Positions 8,741 through 15,020 of a stretch of 64,000 nt of DNA are shown here, piece after piece. A program made the position numbers and the translations under genes. The notes under the pieces were generated by a model that searched no databases, had not been told where the DNA came from, and saw only the letters and a list, made by a program, of their open reading frames with translations. Source of the DNA: Shewanella putrefaciens. Lineage in GTDB: Bacteria > Pseudomonadota > Gammaproteobacteria > Enterobacterales > Shewanellaceae. Each line of letters opens with the position of its first letter. The first letter of the stretch is position 1. Location of the stretch: positions 1,630,501-1,694,500 of the forward strand of contig NZ_CP066369.1 of assembly GCF_016406305.1 (NCBI RefSeq). The letters run 5' to 3'.

Positions 8741-9577
8741 TTAGGCTTGGATAATATTGCGGCCTATTTCTGTGGCAAATTGCCCCGGGGTTACGCCGAC
8801 GGTCTTTTTAAAATGTCGATTCAAGTGACTTTGATCGTGAAAACCACAATCGAGGGCGACATCGAGCAGCCGTGTGCCTTGTTTGATTTTTCCTTTGGCC
8901 AGCCTGACTCTGGCCTGAATTTGGTAAGCGTGGGGCGGTAAGCCGTAATAACGCTGAAATTGTTTCAGCAAATAATAGGGGCTTAATCCCGCGAGTGTTG
9001 CCAGCTCTTCAAGGGAAATATCGGCTGCAGGATGATCGTCGATAAAGGATTTCACCAGTGCTAACGCAGGCTTAGCGATTACAGCGAGGTCATCGCTTGG
9101 ACGATGTTTGCCATGGCGCGCCATCAACTGTGTCAAGCTTGAATAGATTAAGCTTTCGCGCAGTAAGCGATTGTCCGATGTATCTAAAGTAGTAAAGGTG
9201 AAGCGCAGCAGTTCGGCTAATTCAGGATCGTACACTACGGGCTCAGGGAAATAGGGTGCACCGCTGTTTGATGCTAGCTCACTGTTAATATTGGCAAACT
9301 GCGCGGGGACTGGATACATGGCACGATAGGACCAACCGCCCTCGGTGGCGCTACAACCATTATGGACTTCATCGGCATTGACGAGAATGATGCTGTGCTT
9401 TGGCGCCACATGGTTGCCACCGGTGCGATAAAAACGCTGCGCACCCGTTTCAATCACGCCGACGGTATAACCTTCGTGGGTATGCCGACTGAAATTTTGT
9501 TTATGGTAGTGGGCATTGAGTAACTCGAGGCCACCTAATTCATCGGCAATCTGGTAGGCCGCATGTTCTGTGTTCAT
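8741..9577 (-). CDS. AraC-family transcriptional regulator
   Basis: The start at 9577 is chosen because AAAGGAGG precedes it; the longer frame to 9655 has no such signal. The 278-residue protein has an N-terminal cupin-type ligand domain (HYHKQNFSRHTHEGYTVGV, then an AP-KHSIILVNADEVHNG turn). Two C-terminal AraC helix-turn-helices follow: ISLEELATLAGLSPYYLLKQF, then LLDVALDCGFHDQSHLNRHFKK. AraC regulators of this form next to AzlC or LysE exporters usually sense an amino acid and activate export, which is the inferred role here. Confidence 0.88.
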   Translation of the reverse strand: MNTEHAAYQIADELGGLELLNAHYHKQNFSRHTHEGYTVGVIETGAQRFYRTGGNHVAPKHSIILVNADEVHNGCSATEGGWSYRAMYPVPAQFANINSELASNSGAPYFPEPVVYDPELAELLRFTFTTLDTSDNRLLRESLIYSSLTQLMARHGKHRPSDDLAVIAKPALALVKSFIDDHPAADISLEELATLAGLSPYYLLKQFQRYYGLPPHAYQIQARVRLAKGKIKQGTRLLDVALDCGFHDQSHLNRHFKKTVGVTPGQFATEIGRNIIQA

Positions 9578-9694
9578 CAAGCCTCCTTTCTTGAATAGAT
9601 AAATGGGCGGGTTATGCCTGATAGTAACCCAGAAATCCTCCGCGCTTTTGTACAAAATTGCGCATATTGGATTTTGTTTTGCGCTTAATGGCGG

Positions 9695-9722
9695 TTTCTT
9701 AATGTTTGTTTCTTAATGTTTG
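9695..9722. repeat. 14-bp exact tandem duplication
   Basis: TTTCTTAATGTTTG occurs twice head to tail (9695-9708, 9709-9722), between the AraC and acyltransferase genes. Confidence 0.9.
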
Positions 9723-9778
9723 TTGCTTATTGTTGTCGCTTGAGATTTTTAATCAACCTTGCTCGCGACCTGCTTATC

Positions 9779-10435
9779 TTAGGTCGCTTGCTTTAATTGA
9801 CTCAGATCAGCGCCCGCGATGGCGTGTAGGTGCTGAGTGATTTTCTCTATCGGCCAATCCCACCAAGCGATGGCAACAAGCTCATCTATCACAGTTTGCT
9901 CGAATCTCAGCTTGATCACTGTGGCAGGATTACCGCCAACCACAGCGTAGGGCGGTACATCTTTTGTCACTACGGATTGACTGGCAACAATGGCGCCGTG
10001 GCCAATCTTCACTCCAGGCATAATCGTGGCGTTATAACCAATCCACACATCGTTACCGATACAGGTGTCGCCCTTAAAAGGTAAATCTTCGGGCTTGGGC
10101 GCCGCTTTCTCCCAGCCATTGCCGAAGATATAAAAAGGATAAGTCGAGAAGCCAGATACTTGATGATTTGCGCCATTCATAATGAATTTCACGTCTTTCG
10201 CAATGGCGCAGAATTTACCGATAATCAGTTTATCGCCAATAAAGTCAAAGTGATAAAGTACATTCGACTCGAACCTCTCAGGACCTGCTGGATCGTCATA
10301 ATAAGTGTAATCACCGACGATAATGTTCTCACGGGAAATAAAATTTTTAAGAAAGCCAACCTGGGGAAAGCCTTTCATCGGCGCTTTGTCGTTGGGACTT
10401 GGGCCTAATTGGGCGTGGGTTATTGTGTTAGGCAT
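9779..10435 (-). CDS. CatB/Vat-type hexapeptide acetyltransferase
   Basis: This is a left-handed beta-helix acyltransferase of the xenobiotic (XAT) class. The catalytic His lies in NGANHQVSG; hexapeptide turns follow in [36 protein letters not shown]; and the [15 protein letters not shown] end is typical of CatB. ATG 10435 is preferred (218 residues) because GGAG sits about 7 nt ahead; ATG 10447 would add four residues and overlap that site. Members acetylate chloramphenicol or streptogramins using acetyl-CoA. Chromosomal Shewanella copies may give intrinsic resistance or have another substrate. It stands alone. Confidence 0.85.
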   Translation of the reverse strand: MPNTITHAQLGPSPNDKAPMKGFPQVGFLKNFISRENIIVGDYTYYDDPAGPERFESNVLYHFDFIGDKLIIGKFCAIAKDVKFIMNGANHQVSGFSTYPFYIFGNGWEKAAPKPEDLPFKGDTCIGNDVWIGYNATIMPGVKIGHGAIVASQSVVTKDVPPYAVVGGNPATVIKLRFEQTVIDELVAIAWWDWPIEKITQHLHAIAGADLSQLKQAT

Positions 10436-10518
10436 AACTGTCTCCATCGTTAAAGTATGTCTTCACTCGTGCATTCTTTTATGCGAATTGATGTGCGAAT
10501 TTGTGGTATCTATTGTTG

Positions 10519-10578
10519 TGTTGATTGCGGTGTTGATTGCGGTGTTGATTGCGGTGTTGATTGCGGTATAAGTTGCGG
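10519..10578. repeat. 12-bp tandem repeat, four exact copies plus one degenerate
   Basis: TGTTGATTGCGG occurs four times in register (10519-10566), and TATAAGTTGCGG follows as a decayed fifth copy. A 12-bp period stays in frame, so several spurious reading frames cross it. It lies upstream of the acyltransferase gene and just beyond the 3' end of the 10590-10907 gene. Confidence 0.95.
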
Positions 10579-10589
10579 GATGAGTCGGA

Positions 10590-10907
10590 CTAATACTCGC
10601 CTGTCACCACAAGTGTATTTTCAATACGCTCAACCACTAAGGCAAGTGTAGTTTTTTCTCGCACAAAGCCGACAGAGCAAATCGCCATGGCGCTATTACC
10701 ACAGGTGATTTCGGGATAATCTTCAATCATTGGCGTTTCATCTTCCGCAACGGGTGCTAACCCCCAGCCAGTCGCCAATAAACTCGATTTCACCTCAGCG
10801 TACTTTTTACCCCATAACGCACTGTTGTCCTGTGCTGGAGCATATAGAGGCAATGCGCCAAGACTTAGCATGATCAGTGGGAGAATTATCTGTTGCATGG
10901 AAAACAT
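10590..10907 (-). CDS. Small secreted hypothetical protein
   Basis: The 105-residue product starts with a signal peptide (hydrophobic core IILPLIMLSLGALPLY, probable cleavage near APAQ-DN). The mature part has two cysteines (in ITCGNSA and AICSVGF) that could form a disulfide, and ends in a beta-rich VERIENTLVVTGEY. AGGA lies seven nt before the ATG. I do not recognise the family and assign no function. The protein is probably periplasmic and stands alone at the edge of the accessory region. Confidence 0.65.
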   Translation of the reverse strand: MFSMQQIILPLIMLSLGALPLYAPAQDNSALWGKKYAEVKSSLLATGWGLAPVAEDETPMIEDYPEITCGNSAMAICSVGFVREKTTLALVVERIENTLVVTGEY

Positions 10908-11004
10908 CTTAGTTCCTATGTGGTCCAGGGCTAGTGGACGAGTGAGTTGTCATGTCACTTATCCCATATCAGCCTTGATTAAACTTAGGCTAGTTAATCG
11001 TATG

Positions 11005-11379
11005 CTAGCTGTAAATAGCTGAATAAATTAATAATAAAGATAGTTGGATGGAAAGTAGACCGATAAAACGGAATTTATTGTTGAAGTAGTGCGCCGACCA
11101 TAGGGCAAACTTTCTATGCAAGCTCGGAGGTGTGAACGCCAAGCCCACTCCTACACAAACTAAGACAATACCGATTGCAATAATGGCCTGCGGAAACCGA
11201 GTATCGGCTGCGTAAATGATAAAAATTAAACCCGCAATCATTCGGCTCACCACTTCCATAATATGGAAATAGGGCTGCTCGCTAAATGCAATAATGCCCT
11301 TAGAGAAAGACTCAGGTTTTACCGCCATCACTAGGCTTAATAACAACATCACTAGTCCAAAAGCTGCAATAAAGTACAT
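11005..11379 (-). CDS. Small four-helix membrane protein, copy A
   Basis: A 124-residue protein with four hydrophobic segments (about 1-19, 43-60, 66-84, 100-121) and short charged loops such as VKPESFSKG and PSLHRKFALWSAHYF. A second copy is encoded at 14095-14469; the two differ at nine residues, and the sequence around them is duplicated as well. Retention of both frames with mostly conservative changes suggests both may still be translated. I do not recognise a function. Copy A reads toward the gap before the 105-residue gene. Confidence 0.7.
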   Translation of the reverse strand: MYFIAAFGLVMLLLSLVMAVKPESFSKGIIAFSEQPYFHIMEVVSRMIAGLIFIIYAADTRFPQAIIAIGIVLVCVGVGLAFTPPSLHRKFALWSAHYFNNKFRFIGLLSIQLSLLLIYSAIYS

Positions 11380-11700
11380 AGTTATCCTTGATATAGCGAT
11401 GCTTTGATGTTGAAACTATAAATCCAGCGCCACAATTAAGCACTCTCATTCCAGTGACACGCCCTGCTTAAATCATAAAAAGTCATCCCTGAGGGCTCGA
11501 CGGCGGCATCTGCTGTATATGGATGTGCGAATGCCGCGGTCACATGGTCAATTGTGTTCCCGGCATAATAGTGACATTCCCCATATCCCTATGGGTCAGA
11601 TGTGAAAGAGCGGCCATGCCGCCAACGGTCACTTCCATGAGAGTGCTTTATTTCGTTAATTCCTGTGCATTTCTTAGCGGCAGTTTTCACACAATCATCT
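11008..11700. repeat. Long direct repeat, copy A
   Basis: This segment matches 14098-14790 closely over its whole length. It holds the 124-residue gene and the upstream structured element at 11438-11648. The match resumes at about 11881-12030, which corresponds to 14725-14861 in copy B, so copy A has gained an interrupting segment (about 11701-11880) that includes another palindromic element. The two copies are in the same orientation and bracket the VOC and LysR genes. Confidence 0.9.
11438..11648. repeat. Expanded palindromic element (12-bp outer arms)
   Basis: The outer arms AAGCACTCTCAT (11438-11449) and ATGAGAGTGCTT (11637-11648) are perfect inverted repeats. Inside lie the same pieces as in the compact element at 11795-11896: GTGACACGCC, TCATCCCTGAGGGCTC, GGCGGCAT, then ATGCCGCC and GGTCAC. 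Here two inserted stretches separate them, the larger (about 100 nt) placed at the tip of the main hairpin. It contains no gene. Confidence 0.8.
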
Positions 11701-11794
11701 TTTATTTTCAAGTAGATGCTTTAGATGCACACTTTTTCATCTCAGAAATATGTGGGTGCTGTCTTTTCATTTGAGACTATAAGTCCGGCTGTAC

Positions 11795-11896
11795 AATTAA
11801 GCACTCTCATTCCAGTGACACGCCATGAACTCATCCCTGAGGGCTCGACGGCGGCATCCATGCCGCCAACGGTCACTTCCATAAGAGTGCTTAATT
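11795..11896. repeat. Compact structured element with hairpin core
   Basis: The outer arms AATTAAGCACTCTCAT (11795-11810) and ATAAGAGTGCTTAATT (11881-11896) pair with one mismatch. Inside, GTGAC (11815-11819) pairs with GTCAC (11872-11876). The core holds two hairpins: a weak one, CTCA/TGAG, and a strong one, GGCGGCAT / ATGCCGCC (11850-11857, 11860-11867). The 62-nt core is homologous, in reverse orientation, to the core of the element at 18869-18964, while the outer arms are unrelated to it. Confidence 0.85.
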
Positions 11897-11981
11897 TTGT
11901 TAATTGCTGTGTATTTTTTAGCCAGTTTCCACACTATCAATTTCTATTTTCAAGTCGGCATATCAGGGTGAAAATTCACTT

Positions 11982-12015
11982 TTAGCCTTAAAAATATGTG
12001 GATGTCCTCACTCTT
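11982..12015. repeat. 34-bp dispersed repeat, copy 1 of 3
   Basis: This sequence runs from TTAGCCTTAAAAATATG to GTCCTCACTCTT. It recurs exactly at 12394-12427 and 14828-14861. It marks the distal end of each duplicated block and is non-coding. Because copies sit on both sides of the VOC/LysR pair, it offers homology for recombination. Confidence 0.9.
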
Positions 12016-12057
12016 CTTATCACTCTTCAGTTCCTTGTTATTCAAGACTAAAACAAC

Positions 12058-12300
12058 GTCGTGGGGCTTCACCCCACACCCGACCAAGGAGGACTGCTCG
12101 TCCTATCCTCCTTGGATGCTCCAAGACGCCCCCAACGGAGTTGAAAGCCCCTTGGGCATTTAGCGTCCTTATGCTATCGCGTCAGACGCTCGTCCCTGAT
12201 TCGACTGACGCTATCTCGGCATCCATGCCTCGCTCACGCAACGAACACAAATGCCCTGCGGCAACTCCGAGGGGAAGGTGAACTCCTGTAGTTTTGGTGT
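12058..12300. repeat. Array of hairpins, probable repeat element
   Basis: The stretch is non-coding and packed with stems: GTGGGG/CCCCAC (12061-12066, 12072-12077); CCAAGGAGGA/TCCTCCTTGG (12084-12093, 12106-12115); GCGTCAG/CTGACGC near 12180-12213; and GGCATCCATGCC near 12220. Its distal end, around GCGGCAACTCCGAGGGGA, recurs at about 14898-14918 after copy B, where the rest is missing. It is probably a high-copy intergenic element that has lost its middle in copy B. The CATCCATG hairpin resembles those in the other structured elements. Confidence 0.65.
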
Positions 12301-12334
12301 TGATTGTGAATCTCAAAAGGGTACTGCTGTTCCA

Positions 12335-12389
12335 AAAGACTTCTGCCTGTCCTATCTTTTATTAAAGACTTCTGCCTGTCCTATCTTTT
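12335..12389. repeat. 26-bp unit in tandem (29-bp period)
   Basis: AAAGACTTCTGCC, continuing to CTATCTTTT, is present at 12335-12360 and again at 12364-12389 without change. It lies just before the 12394 copy of the 34-bp repeat, at the 3' side of the VOC gene. Confidence 0.9.
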
Positions 12390-12393
12390 CTTG

Positions 12394-12427
12394 TTAGCCT
12401 TAAAAATATGTGGATGTCCTCACTCTT
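12394..12427. repeat. 34-bp dispersed repeat, copy 2 of 3
   Basis: Identical to 11982-12015 and 14828-14861. It ends 11 bp before the stop codon of the minus-strand VOC gene, so the VOC/LysR cassette begins directly at this repeat. Confidence 0.9.
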
Positions 12428-12438
12428 TATCTTTTCAA

Positions 12439-12942
12439 TTACTTGTATGCGCCGCTGGCGTAATGCAATTCGTAGCTGTGACTGTATATTTCTAAAATAT
12501 TGCCAAAGGGATCTTCCATGTAAATCATGCGGTAAGGTTTTTCGCCCGGATAGTAATAACGGGGAGCCTTCATGCGTTTTTTACCGCCTGCCGCTACAAT
12601 TTTTTCGGCTAATTCTTCCACGTTCGGATCTTGTACGCAGAAATGGAAGATACCCGTTTTCCAGTATTCAAAATTGTTCTCTGGGTTGACTTGATTGGCA
12701 AATTGAAACAATTCGACCCCAATTCTATCGCCCGTTGATAAGTGGGCAATTTTGAACGAACCCCAATTGGGTCCAAAGACATCAGTACACATTTGTCCGA
12801 TTGCCGAGTCGTCTTCGACGATTTCTGTCGGTTCCATAATGAGATACCACCCGAGGACTTCGGTGTAGAATTTTACCGCAGCGTCTAAATCGGGTACTGA
12901 AATACCAATATGGGAAAAGGTACGTGGATAAGGTTGATTCAT
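12439..12942 (-). CDS. VOC-superfamily lyase/dioxygenase-like protein
   Basis: The 167-residue protein holds two VOC half-modules: FSHIGISVPDLDAAVKFYTEVLGW at the N-terminus, and IFHFCVQDPNVEELAEKIVAAGG followed by RMIYMEDPFGNILEIYSHSYE. The family's metal ligands are represented by the His of FSHIG, the Glu of GVELFQF, the His of IFHFC and the Glu of ILEIYS. It starts at ATG 12942, with GAGGAG seven nt before it. It is divergent from the LysR gene, with a palindrome between them, so it is the expected regulatory target. The substrate is unknown; lactoylglutathione-lyase-like isomerases and ring-cleavage enzymes share this fold. Confidence 0.85.
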   Translation of the reverse strand: MNQPYPRTFSHIGISVPDLDAAVKFYTEVLGWYLIMEPTEIVEDDSAIGQMCTDVFGPNWGSFKIAHLSTGDRIGVELFQFANQVNPENNFEYWKTGIFHFCVQDPNVEELAEKIVAAGGKKRMKAPRYYYPGEKPYRMIYMEDPFGNILEIYSHSYELHYASGAYK

Positions 12943-13047
12943 GGTGACTCCTCATAAGTAAACTGTGATTGTCAGCTAAAACCAGTGCTGAGTTTGTGGT
13001 ACTGCCGATTGAATGAGCTCAGTTTACTGTGGGAAAGTTGTAATTAA

Positions 13048-13078
13048 AAATTATCAATAATTCTAATGTTGATAATTT
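13048..13078. promoter_or_regulatory. LysR-type operator, T-N11-A palindrome
   Basis: AAATTATCAA (13048-13057) and TTGATAATTT (13069-13078) are perfect 10-bp inverted repeats separated by 11 nt, the classic LysR box spacing. A further half-site, AAATTATCA, follows at 13080-13088. It lies between the divergent VOC gene and the LysR gene, 63-93 bp upstream of the LysR start, which fits autoregulation and divergent control. Confidence 0.8.
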
Positions 13079-13140
13079 AAAATTATCATAATATGTTTTT
13101 TGTAGCTACACTCATCGTTTAACAATGACTGTCTGGGACT

Positions 13141-14088
13141 ATGATGCTAAATCAACAATGGCTAATGACTTTTATGACCTTGGTTGAGGTGGGGCATTTT
13201 ACCCGTACAGCCCATAAACTCTTTATGACCCAGCCTGGTGTCAGTCAGCACATTAAAAAGCTAGAGCAGCAGGTCGGTGCGCCATTATTGCAACGAATAG
13301 GTAAGCGTTTTGAATTAACTCCCGCGGGTGAGCTCCTTTATCGTTATGCCCGCCAGCGAGCAGTTGATGAAACTCAGCTACTGAGTCAGTTGCAAACCGA
13401 CCATGAATATGTGGGCGATTGTCGTTTTGGTTGCTCAGGTGCGGTTGCGAGTTTGCTTTATCCGCATTTTCTTGAGTATCAGATACAACACTCTGGGCTG
13501 ACGGTCACTATGGAGGCTGCACCGAATAAACGAATTTTGGCAGCCATTCTAGATAACCAGTTAGATATCGGCATTGTCACTCGGGTAGATGATGGAGTTG
13601 AACTGAATTATGAGGCGATAGGTTATGCGTCTTTGTCGTTAGTATTACCCAGTCAGTATCGAAGCAAAGTGGTAGATATAGCGTTGTTAAATCGCATTGG
13701 TTTTATTAATCACCCTGATGGTGAATATTATTTGCAGCAAGTATTACAAACTAACTTCCAAGACTTGTCTGAGGGCACAGCTACAACGACAGCGGCAGCT
13801 CAAGATTTTCACAAACAATCACTTAAAATTGCACCTATTCGCTGCGCAGGATATGTGAATCAACTTAGCCAAATTTTATTACCTGTATCGAAAGGCTTAG
13901 GCTTTACCGTTCTGCCACAAAGTACAGTGGATGCCTTTATTGCACAGGAAAGTTTATGGTCTGTAAGGTTAGTGCAATCGGTGCGTGAACCACATTACCT
14001 TGTTTATAAGTCACATAGAACACTGCCGAGGCGTTACCATGGCTTTATTAATCTAATTGGCCAATTAATGGGTAAGCCAGTTGAATAA
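13141..14088 (+). CDS. LysR-family transcriptional regulator
   Basis: This 315-residue protein has an N-terminal winged helix-turn-helix (LMTFMTLVEVGHFTRTAHKLFMTQPGVSQHIKKLEQQVGAPLLQR) and a periplasmic-binding-like effector domain (FGCSGAVASLLYPHFLEY, then LDIGIVTRVDDG). Tandem ATGs at 13141 and 13144 are both possible starts. It is divergent from the VOC gene across a clear T-N11-A operator, so local regulation is likely; the co-inducer is unknown. The pair sits exactly between the two copies of the long direct repeat, with the LysR stop only 10 bp from copy B. Confidence 0.9.
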   Translation: MMLNQQWLMTFMTLVEVGHFTRTAHKLFMTQPGVSQHIKKLEQQVGAPLLQRIGKRFELTPAGELLYRYARQRAVDETQLLSQLQTDHEYVGDCRFGCSGAVASLLYPHFLEYQIQHSGLTVTMEAAPNKRILAAILDNQLDIGIVTRVDDGVELNYEAIGYASLSLVLPSQYRSKVVDIALLNRIGFINHPDGEYYLQQVLQTNFQDLSEGTATTTAAAQDFHKQSLKIAPIRCAGYVNQLSQILLPVSKGLGFTVLPQSTVDAFIAQESLWSVRLVQSVREPHYLVYKSHRTLPRRYHGFINLIGQLMGKPVE

Positions 14089-14094
14089 TTGTCT

Positions 14095-14469
14095 TTAAAT
14101 GTAAGTCGCTGAATAAATTAACAATAAAGATAGTGGGATGGAAAGTAGCCCGATAAAACGGAATTTATTGTTGAAGTAGTGCGCCGACCATAGGGCAAAC
14201 TTTCTATGCAATCTGGGTGGCGTGAGCGCCAATCCTACTCCGACGCAAATTAAGACAATACCTATTGCAAAAATGGCCTGCGGAAACCGAGTGTCGGCTG
14301 CATAAATGATAAAAATTAAACCCGCAATCATTCGGCTAACCACTTCCACAATATGGAAATAGGGCTGCTCGCTGAATGCAATAATGCCCTTAGAGAAAGA
14401 CTCAGGTCTTACCGCCATCACTAGGCTTAATAACAACATCACTAGTCCAAAAGCTGCAATAAAGTACAT
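14095..14469 (-). CDS. Small four-helix membrane protein, copy B
   Basis: The 124 residues differ from copy A (11005-11379) at nine positions, including K21R, M41V, I67F, F82L, S86R and Q112P. Length, start and the four hydrophobic segments are unchanged. It is convergent with the LysR gene, with only 6 bp between stops. Its presence together with identical flanking DNA shows it arose by segmental duplication. Function unknown. Confidence 0.7.
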   Translation of the reverse strand: MYFIAAFGLVMLLLSLVMAVRPESFSKGIIAFSEQPYFHIVEVVSRMIAGLIFIIYAADTRFPQAIFAIGIVLICVGVGLALTPPRLHRKFALWSAHYFNNKFRFIGLLSIPLSLLLIYSATYI

Positions 14470-14527
14470 AGTGATCCTTAATATAGCGATGCTTTGATGT
14501 TGAAACTATAAATCCAGCGCCACAATT

Positions 14528-14738
14528 AAGCACTCTCATTCCAGTGATACGCCCTGCTTAAATCATAAAAAGTCATCCTTGAGGGCTCGACGGCGGCATC
14601 TGCTGCATATGGATGTGCGAATGCCGCGGCCACATGGTCAATTGTGTTCCCGACATAATAGTGACATTCCCCATATCCCTATGGGTCAGATGTGAAAGAG
14701 CGGCCATGCCGTCAACGGTCACTTCCATGAGCGTGCTT
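14528..14738. repeat. Expanded palindromic element, copy in block B
   Basis: Counterpart of 11438-11648 with arms AAGCACTCTCAT (14528-14539) and ATGAGCGTGCTT (14727-14738), now with one mismatch. The internal parts differ from copy A at scattered bases only, so both kept the same two insertions relative to the compact element. Confidence 0.8.
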
Positions 14739-14827
14739 AATTTCGTTAATCCCTGTGTATCTTTTAGCCAGTTTCCACACTATCAATTTCTATTTTCAAG
14801 TCGGCATATCAGGGCAAAAATTCACTT

Positions 14828-14861
14828 TTAGCCTTAAAAATATGTGGATGTCCTCACTCTT
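14828..14861. repeat. 34-bp dispersed repeat, copy 3 of 3
   Basis: Exact match to 11982-12015 and 12394-12427, at the distal end of block B and 160 bp before the SIR2/NB-ARC gene. Confidence 0.9.
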
Positions 14862-15020
14862 CTATGCTGAGACTCACGCAATTTTTCTATTCGCCCTGCG
14901 GCAACTCCGAGGGGAGGTGTATTCTGTTACTTCGGAGTAAATTGTTAATCCTAAGATATTCAAGCCTATCCTATTTTTTCGTGATATATTCAAGTTAATC
15001 ATCAGGTTTGGAAATTCACC

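Larger units (their letters stand above)
14098..14861. repeat. Long direct repeat, copy B
   Basis: This is the second copy of the block at 11008-12030. It runs without the interrupting segment of copy A: after 14725 it joins directly to sequence matching 11881-12015. It carries the second 124-residue gene, the structured element at 14528-14738 and the third 34-bp repeat. The remaining gap up to 15020 has a truncated end of the 12058-12300 hairpin array and no gene. Confidence 0.9.

Noticed and set aside
10323-10651. Plus-strand frames through the 12-bp array
   Set aside because: A 12-bp period keeps frames open by chance; they overlap the acyltransferase gene or its promoter.
11523-11985. 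Open frames of 83 and 86 codons in the duplicated block
   Set aside because: They cross the repeats, differ in length between copies A and B and have no start signal.
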